DNA of 10,968 bases from JAFGED01 sp034430835 (GTDB lineage Bacteria > Chloroflexota > Anaerolineae > B4-G1): NCBI GenBank assembly GCA_034430835.1, contig DAOUDX010000181.1, positions 1-10,968 on the forward strand, in the 5' to 3' direction. The translations under genes were made by a program, and so were the position numbers. The notes below the pieces were generated by a model. It saw nothing but the letters and a program-made list of their open reading frames with translations. It was not told the DNA's origin and searched no databases. Below are positions 7,076 to 10,968 of the stretch, one piece after another; position 1 is the first letter of the stretch, and every line of letters starts with the position of its first letter.

Positions 7076-9385
7076 ATGACACACCCGATCAAACGGACAA
7101 TCAAAACATCTCATCTCTTCCTGACCACTGCCCTGCTGGCCGGGCTGCTGGCCGTCGGGCCAGGATACAGCGCCCGCGCTGCGCAGGCGCCCCAGGCGGA
7201 CCTCACGCCGCTGGAGACCCTGCTCAACCCCGACGGCACACTGGACCTGAGCACCGGCTTCAGCGGCGCGCTCGACCCCACCGGCTACCGCATGGGGTAC
7301 GCGCCCGGCGGCGCGCCGCGTTTCACGCCGGTGGCCGCTCCCGCCGCCCCACGCTCCCCGGCCAATACCTGGCACCCCGTCGGCTCCGGGGTGAACTACG
7401 GCGTCTGGGCCGTCGCGGTGGCCGGACCCGATGTCTACGTCGGCGGTGGGTTCACCGACGCAGGTGGCATCGCCAATGCCGACTACATCGCCCGCTGGGA
7501 CGGCTCTTCCTGGCACGCCCTCGGCCCCGGGCTAAACCACTACGTCCGCGCCATCGCGGTGGCCGGGCCAGATGTCTACGTCGGCGGCCAGTTTACCGAC
7601 GCAGGTGGGAACATCTATGCCGACCGCATCGCCCGCTGGGACGGCGCCGCCTTCCACCCCCTCGGCTTCGGGCTGAACGGCTATGCCCACGCCATCGCGG
7701 TGGCGGGGGGGAACATCTACGTCGGCGGCGAGTTCACCAACGCAGGTGGCAACTTCGATGCCGACCGCATCGCCCGCTGGGACGGCTCCGCCTGGCACCC
7801 CCTCGGCTCCGGGCTGAACGACCATGTCTATGCCATCGCGGTGGCGGGGCCGGACGTCTACGTCGGCGGCCTTTTCACCAACGCGGGTGGCGACCCCAAC
7901 GGCGATCACGTCGCCCGCTGGGACGGCGCCGCCTGGCATGCGCTCGGCTCCGGCCTGAACGACCGGGTCAAAGTCATCGCGGTGGCCGGGGGGGACGTTT
8001 ACATCGGCGGCAAGTTCACCAACGCAGGTGGAAGCACCAACGGTGACTACATCGCCCGCTGGGACGGCGCCACCTTCCACCCTCTCGGTGCCAGGCTGAA
8101 CAACGACGTCACCGCCATCGCAGTGGCCGGGCCCGATGTCTACGTCGGCGGCAACTTCACCAATGCCGGTGGCGTCGTCCTTAATCGTATCGCCCGTTGG
8201 AATGGGTCGGCCTGGCACGATCTTGACTCCAGCCTGAACGGCACCGTCGACGCCATTGCGGTGGCCGGACCGGATGTCTACGTCGGCGGCTGGTTCACCA
8301 ACAAAATGGGCGGAACCTACGGCCGCATTGCCCGCTGGGACACGACCGAGCTCACCCCCGCGTGGAACGGGCTCGGCTCCGGGCTGAACGGCTACGTCCG
8401 GGCCGTGGCAGTGGCCGGGCCGAACATCTACGTCGGCGGCGACTTCACCAACGTGGGCGGAACCTACGGCCACATCGCCCGCTGGGATGGCTCCGCCTGG
8501 CATGCCCTCGACTCCGGGCTGAACGGCAACGTCACCGCCATCGCCGTGGCCGGGCCGAACGTCTACGTCGGGGGCTACTTCACCGACGCGGGTGGCGACT
8601 CCAACGGAGACCACATCGCCCGCTGGGACGGCTCCTCCTGGCATCCCCTTGGCTCTGGGCTGAGCAGCTTTGTCCGTGCCATCGCAGTGGCCGGACCCGA
8701 CGTCTACGTCGGGGGCTACTTCACCGACGCGGGTGGTAACTCCACCGCCGACCGCATCGCCCGCTGGGACGGCTCCTCCTGGCACGCCCTCGGCTACGGG
8801 CTGAACAACGCGGCCCTCGCCATCGTGGTGGCCGGGCCGAACGTCTACGTCGGGGGCTACTTCGTCAACGCAGGCGGGAACGACGACGGTGATTACGTCA
8901 CCCGCTGGGATGGCTCCGCCTTCCACCCCCTCGGCTCCGGCCTGAGCAACTTCGTGTACGCCATCACGGTGGCCGGGCCGGACGTCTACGTCGGCGGCTA
9001 TTTCAGCGACGCAGGCGGCGTCGCCAATGCCGACCGCATCGCCCGCTGGGACGGCTCCGCCTGGCACGCCCTCGGCCCTGGCCTGAACGCCAGCGCCCTC
9101 GCCATCGCGGTGGCCGGGCCGGACGTCTACGTCGGCGGCTACTTCACCGACGCGGGTGGAGACGCAGACGGAGACCACGTCGCCCGCTGGGATGGCTCCG
9201 CCTTCCACCCCCTCGGCTCCGGGCTGAACCATGACGTCTACGCCATCGCGGTGGTCGGGCCACAGATCTACGCCGGCGGCCGGTTCACCGACGCGGGCGG
9301 AGAGACGGACGCCGACCGCGCCGCTCGTTGGGGGACGGTCGCCATCCATCACGTCTATCTGCCGCTGGTGCTGCGGGATGATTGA
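7076..9385 (+). CDS. Secreted beta-propeller-repeat protein, 14 blades (7+7), YLPLVLR tail
   Basis: The product is 769 residues. ATG 7076 is preceded by an AAGGA-rich leader similar to that of the upstream paralogue. The first 98 residues align without gaps to that paralogue at about three-quarters identity by eye (signal peptide with KRTIK and TALLAGLLAVG, then QAPQADL, LETLLNPDGTLDLSTGF and GAPRF). Residues 99-755 are fourteen blade units of 45-50 residues (WHPLGSGLN - VYAIAVAGPDVYVGG - YFTDAGG - RIARWDGS). A TTELTPA insertion (423-429) follows blade 7, exactly as in the paralogue, and divides the protein into two sets of seven, which fits two seven-bladed propellers. The last blade is the same special type as the paralogue's last blade (VGPQ-YAGG, ARWGTV). 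The tail is HHVYLPLVLRDD. It is probably exported and displayed or released. Ligand and function are unknown, and no enzyme motif is visible. Confidence 0.9.
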   Translation: MTHPIKRTIKTSHLFLTTALLAGLLAVGPGYSARAAQAPQADLTPLETLLNPDGTLDLSTGFSGALDPTGYRMGYAPGGAPRFTPVAAPAAPRSPANTWHPVGSGVNYGVWAVAVAGPDVYVGGGFTDAGGIANADYIARWDGSSWHALGPGLNHYVRAIAVAGPDVYVGGQFTDAGGNIYADRIARWDGAAFHPLGFGLNGYAHAIAVAGGNIYVGGEFTNAGGNFDADRIARWDGSAWHPLGSGLNDHVYAIAVAGPDVYVGGLFTNAGGDPNGDHVARWDGAAWHALGSGLNDRVKVIAVAGGDVYIGGKFTNAGGSTNGDYIARWDGATFHPLGARLNNDVTAIAVAGPDVYVGGNFTNAGGVVLNRIARWNGSAWHDLDSSLNGTVDAIAVAGPDVYVGGWFTNKMGGTYGRIARWDTTELTPAWNGLGSGLNGYVRAVAVAGPNIYVGGDFTNVGGTYGHIARWDGSAWHALDSGLNGNVTAIAVAGPNVYVGGYFTDAGGDSNGDHIARWDGSSWHPLGSGLSSFVRAIAVAGPDVYVGGYFTDAGGNSTADRIARWDGSSWHALGYGLNNAALAIVVAGPNVYVGGYFVNAGGNDDGDYVTRWDGSAFHPLGSGLSNFVYAITVAGPDVYVGGYFSDAGGVANADRIARWDGSAWHALGPGLNASALAIAVAGPDVYVGGYFTDAGGDADGDHVARWDGSAFHPLGSGLNHDVYAIAVVGPQIYAGGRFTDAGGETDADRAARWGTVAIHHVYLPLVLRDD
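7370..9340 (+). repeat. Tandem array of 14 units, mostly 141 bp
   Basis: Units 6 and 8 are shortened by one and two codons (AGGVVLNR and VGGTYGH in place of the usual turn). Unit 7 carries the TTELTPA insertion and has a TYGR-type turn like that of unit 8. The remaining units are near-identical in length and share long DNA identities with each other and with the array at 5255-6958. Confidence 0.9.
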
Positions 9386-9404
9386 CCTTTCCCCGCGCCC
9401 TCCG

Positions 9405-9427
9405 CCCCTCCTCCAACGGGGGAGGGG
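9405..9427. repeat. GC-rich palindrome after the second propeller gene
   Basis: CCCCTCCTCC (9405-9414) pairs with GGGGGAGGGG (9418-9427) as a 10-bp stem with one G-T wobble and an AAC loop. It is flanked by CCTTTCCCCGCGCCC before and AAGGGG after. The sequence resembles dispersed CCCTCCCC/GGGGAGGG palindromes of Chloroflexota and other bacteria (from memory). No T tract follows on the plus strand. It could serve as a transcript 3' barrier for the propeller gene, but this is not shown by the sequence. Confidence 0.55.
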
Positions 9428-9446
9428 AAGGGGATGGGGCAAGACG

Positions 9447-9453
9447 AAGGAGG
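9447..9453 (+). promoter_or_regulatory. Ribosome binding site AAGGAGG choosing GTG 9461
   Basis: AAGGAGG lies seven bases before GTG 9461, an ideal gap. The in-frame ATG at 9434 lies before this site, overlaps the palindrome region and has no ribosome site, so GTG 9461 is the preferred start. Confidence 0.8.
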
Positions 9454-9460
9454 CACCAAA

Positions 9461-10096
9461 GTGAAAACCAGGATTGGGATCGTTCTGGCACTGTTGGTCC
9501 CATTGGTCTGCTCGCTGGGAGGCGTGACGGGAAACGCACTCGAACAGTCTATCGACCTGGACGAGTTCAGGGTCACCTTAGGAGAACAGGAGATTCTTCT
9601 AGGAAATGGGGGGTTTGGCTTACACTATTTTCCCGATAACTGTGTGTCTGTAATAGATACAAGCCCTACGTATCGTATCATTATGGCGGCAGGTAATTCA
9701 ACCTATCTCTTGGAAGGAAAAAGTGTAGAGGAATTAACCGGTTGCGAGAAGATACTGGGCCCAGGTGGAACGGGTGAATTCGACAATGGATATGCCGGCA
9801 TCGCCGGTATCTACCGTGATGAAAGTGGCAAGCTCTACGGGTTCTATCATGCAGAAGATCACACAGACATGCCTACTATGGAAACAGGCATTCCTGGATT
9901 TTATGCGTGCATCGCTCTTGCACTATCTGAGGATAATGGAAAGACCTGGAAAAAAGTGGGGCCGGTCATAACTAGTTCAAAGCCCACGGGCTGGTACGCC
10001 TATGAAGGTCAGGCGGATTTTGGGATCGGAGAACCGTCCACTGTTGTGAGTAAAGACGGAAGGTATTTGTACGCTTACTATACATCCCATTCGTGA
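9461..10096 (+). CDS. N-terminal part of an interrupted secreted glycosidase/sialidase-like propeller protein
   Basis: From GTG 9461 the product is 211 residues. A signal peptide is clear (MKTRIGIVLALLVPLVCSLGG, cleavage near residue 25). Residue stretches typical of five- or six-bladed glycosidase propellers follow: NGYAGIAGIYRDESGKLYGFYHAEDH (109-134), the Asp-box SEDNGKTW (156-163, pattern S-x-D-x-G-x-T-W), and GIGEPSTVVSKDGRYLYAYYTS (188-209). Acidic residues Asp108, Glu132/Asp133 and Glu191 could include catalytic ones, but they cannot be assigned by eye. The frame stops at TGA 10094 in mid-fold. The same frame continues after the stop with matching protein sequence, so this is most likely half of a single gene. 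Base composition is clearly less GC-rich than in the propeller genes before it. The exact family (GH43-like, sialidase-like or other) is uncertain. Confidence 0.75.
   Translation: MKTRIGIVLALLVPLVCSLGGVTGNALEQSIDLDEFRVTLGEQEILLGNGGFGLHYFPDNCVSVIDTSPTYRIIMAAGNSTYLLEGKSVEELTGCEKILGPGGTGEFDNGYAGIAGIYRDESGKLYGFYHAEDHTDMPTMETGIPGFYACIALALSEDNGKTWKKVGPVITSSKPTGWYAYEGQADFGIGEPSTVVSKDGRYLYAYYTSHS
10094..10096 (+). other. In-frame TGA splitting the glycosidase-like gene
   Basis: The codon before is TCG (Ser) and the codon after is GTA (Val). The protein reads ...YAYYTSHS, stop, VDNRGVQICMARVDLD... with no frame change. A CGA-to-TGA change would be a simple origin, and a sequencing error is also possible. 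No convincing selenocysteine element follows. Confidence 0.8.
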
Positions 10097-10123
10097 GTAG
10101 ATAACAGAGGTGTGCAAATATGC

Positions 10124-10968
10124 ATGGCGCGTGTAGATCTTGATAGGAATGCACCTCTACCGGGGACATGGTACAAGTACTATGAAGGTAGTTTTAGTGA
10201 GCCGGGAATTGGCGGTAGAGATTCAGTAGTTGTAAGTGCAAAACATCTGGATGAAGCAGAGGCGGTATATCCTCACGTTGTTTATTCAGAATATCTCGAT
10301 CTTTATATTATGGTGTTCAATATCGATGTCTGGAAAGAGTTCGTGTATGACACAGGTTTAGAGCAATGTGGTCTGTATATTGCGTATTCGACCGATGGCA
10401 TTAGCTGGTCAAGACCAACAATGTTAATCAGAGACTGGCCGATACCATTAACAAACAGATCGATATCCTGGCAGTCAACGTTGCTCTTCGATGAAGGTTC
10501 GGCCAGTGAAGGGTGGCTGGTTTATGGCTACAGTGAAAGATGGGGACATGAGTACCAAGGAGGGATACCGCATTACATGGTTGGAAGGCGTATTGAATTC
10601 GAGAAAACAGCGGCTACAGACACGACGGCTCCCACCATCGCTGGTGTGGTTCAGAGCCCTGCTGCCGACGAGGTTGATCCAGGGGAGGCTGTTACTGTCA
10701 CAGCCATGAACGTGGCTGACGACGTGGCCGTGAAAATGGTTTTGTTGAGGTACAGCACCGACGAAGCGACCTTTTACAACGTGATCATGACGCCGGTCGG
10801 TGGAACCAGTAATTGCACAGGTCGGATCCCAGCCGCGATTATTGAACTTCGTAAAATAAAAGGAGCATTTACAACTCCAGTCTGGCGTATTGGAAGAACG
10901 AGCCGAGCAAATGCGTCTGTGGCCGCGTGTTCTCGATTGAAGCAACAATGGATTGCTGGAGGTCATTC
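10124..10968 (+). CDS. C-terminal part of the interrupted glycosidase-like protein with an Ig-like domain, 3' end off the window
   Basis: This frame is the direct in-frame continuation of the gene starting at 9461. If translated separately, ATG 10124 or GTG 10112 could start it; AGAGG at 10106-10110 lies 13 bases before the ATG. It has no signal peptide of its own. Residues 1-160 continue the propeller (RVDLDRNAPLPGTWYKYY, HVVYSEYLDLYIMVFN, and the Asp-box-like STDGISW at 89-95, then STLLFDEGSASEGWLVYGYS). Residues about 165-236 resemble a bacterial Ig-like domain (DTTAPTIAGVVQSP, GEAVTVTA, ADDVAVKMVLLRYSTD, TGRIPA). After IPA (about 10834) the residues no longer look like the end of such a domain, although the frame stays open to the edge. 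This half is probably not functional alone unless the stop is read through. Confidence 0.6.
   Translation, partial: MARVDLDRNAPLPGTWYKYYEGSFSEPGIGGRDSVVVSAKHLDEAEAVYPHVVYSEYLDLYIMVFNIDVWKEFVYDTGLEQCGLYIAYSTDGISWSRPTMLIRDWPIPLTNRSISWQSTLLFDEGSASEGWLVYGYSERWGHEYQGGIPHYMVGRRIEFEKTAATDTTAPTIAGVVQSPAADEVDPGEAVTVTAMNVADDVAVKMVLLRYSTDEATFYNVIMTPVGGTSNCTGRIPAAIIELRKIKGAFTTPVWRIGRTSRANASVAACSRLKQQWIAGGH

Noticed and set aside
5255..9340. CRISPR array
   Set aside because: The repeats are 141 bp, contiguous, in frame and coding, with no short repeat/unique spacer alternation.
7532..9442. Long open frame on the minus strand over the second propeller gene
   Set aside because: Its product is a low-complexity repeat (GDVVG, VGEVAADVDV, PGAEGVPGGAV). 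Since the blade unit is 141 bp, a multiple of three, any stop-free frame in one unit stays open through the array. The plus strand has the signal peptide, ribosome site and fold.
9434..9460. ATG 9434 as the start of the glycosidase-like gene
   Set aside because: It precedes the AAGGAGG ribosome site at 9447-9453, which is ideally spaced for GTG 9461, where the signal peptide begins.
10094..10127. Selenocysteine insertion at TGA 10094
   Set aside because: The only nearby stem is TGCA/TGCA (10113-10116 with 10121-10124) plus two wobble pairs and an AATA loop. It is too weak and lacks the usual loop bases. The sequence context suggests an original Arg codon.
10868..10939. Short alternative frame near the right edge ending ...RLWPRVLD before TGA
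   Set aside because: It looks protein-like but is preceded by a TAA at about 10856, has no start codon at a suitable distance from AAAGGAG, and is too short to support.

Overview
The window looks like a piece of a high-GC chromosome from the Chloroflexota, probably an Anaerolineae-like lineage. This is inferred from gene style, not from a marker gene. The clues are a BTAD / NB-ARC-type ATPase / TPR regulator, a lipoprotein carrying an NBR1-type Ig domain, secreted repeat proteins that end in a YLPLVLR tail, and GC-rich dispersed palindromes between genes.

Layout. Positions 1-2983 (minus strand) hold a large regulator whose C-terminus runs off the left edge. A short divergent region (2984-3152) contains an 11-bp-spaced direct repeat of TTAACG. 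The remaining genes are on the plus strand. They are a 65-residue small protein (3153-3350), a mosaic surface lipoprotein with Big_7-like, NBR1-Ig-like and AbfB/CBM42-like domains (3433-4767), and two tandem paralogous secreted beta-propeller proteins (4961-6994 and 7076-9385). They are built from 12 and 14 copies of a unit of about 47 residues. A secreted glycosidase/sialidase-like propeller gene starts at 9461. It is split by one in-frame TGA at 10094-10096, and its second half continues in the same frame to the right edge. Each intergenic gap between the large plus-strand genes holds a different GC-rich foldable element: a double hairpin at 4892-4935, a three-way-junction fold at 7002-7040, and a 10-bp-stem palindrome at 9405-9427.

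How it may work together (inference). All the large plus-strand products carry export signals, and two have carbohydrate-related folds. The locus could therefore be a surface or secreted carbohydrate-interaction module beside a large signal-integrating regulator. Nothing in the sequence proves that the regulator controls it. The points most worth a second look are the paired propellers (7+5 and 7+7 blades, punctuated at the same place by a TTELxPA linker and sharing a C-terminal tail), the interrupted glycosidase gene, and the three-way-junction sequence between the two paralogues.
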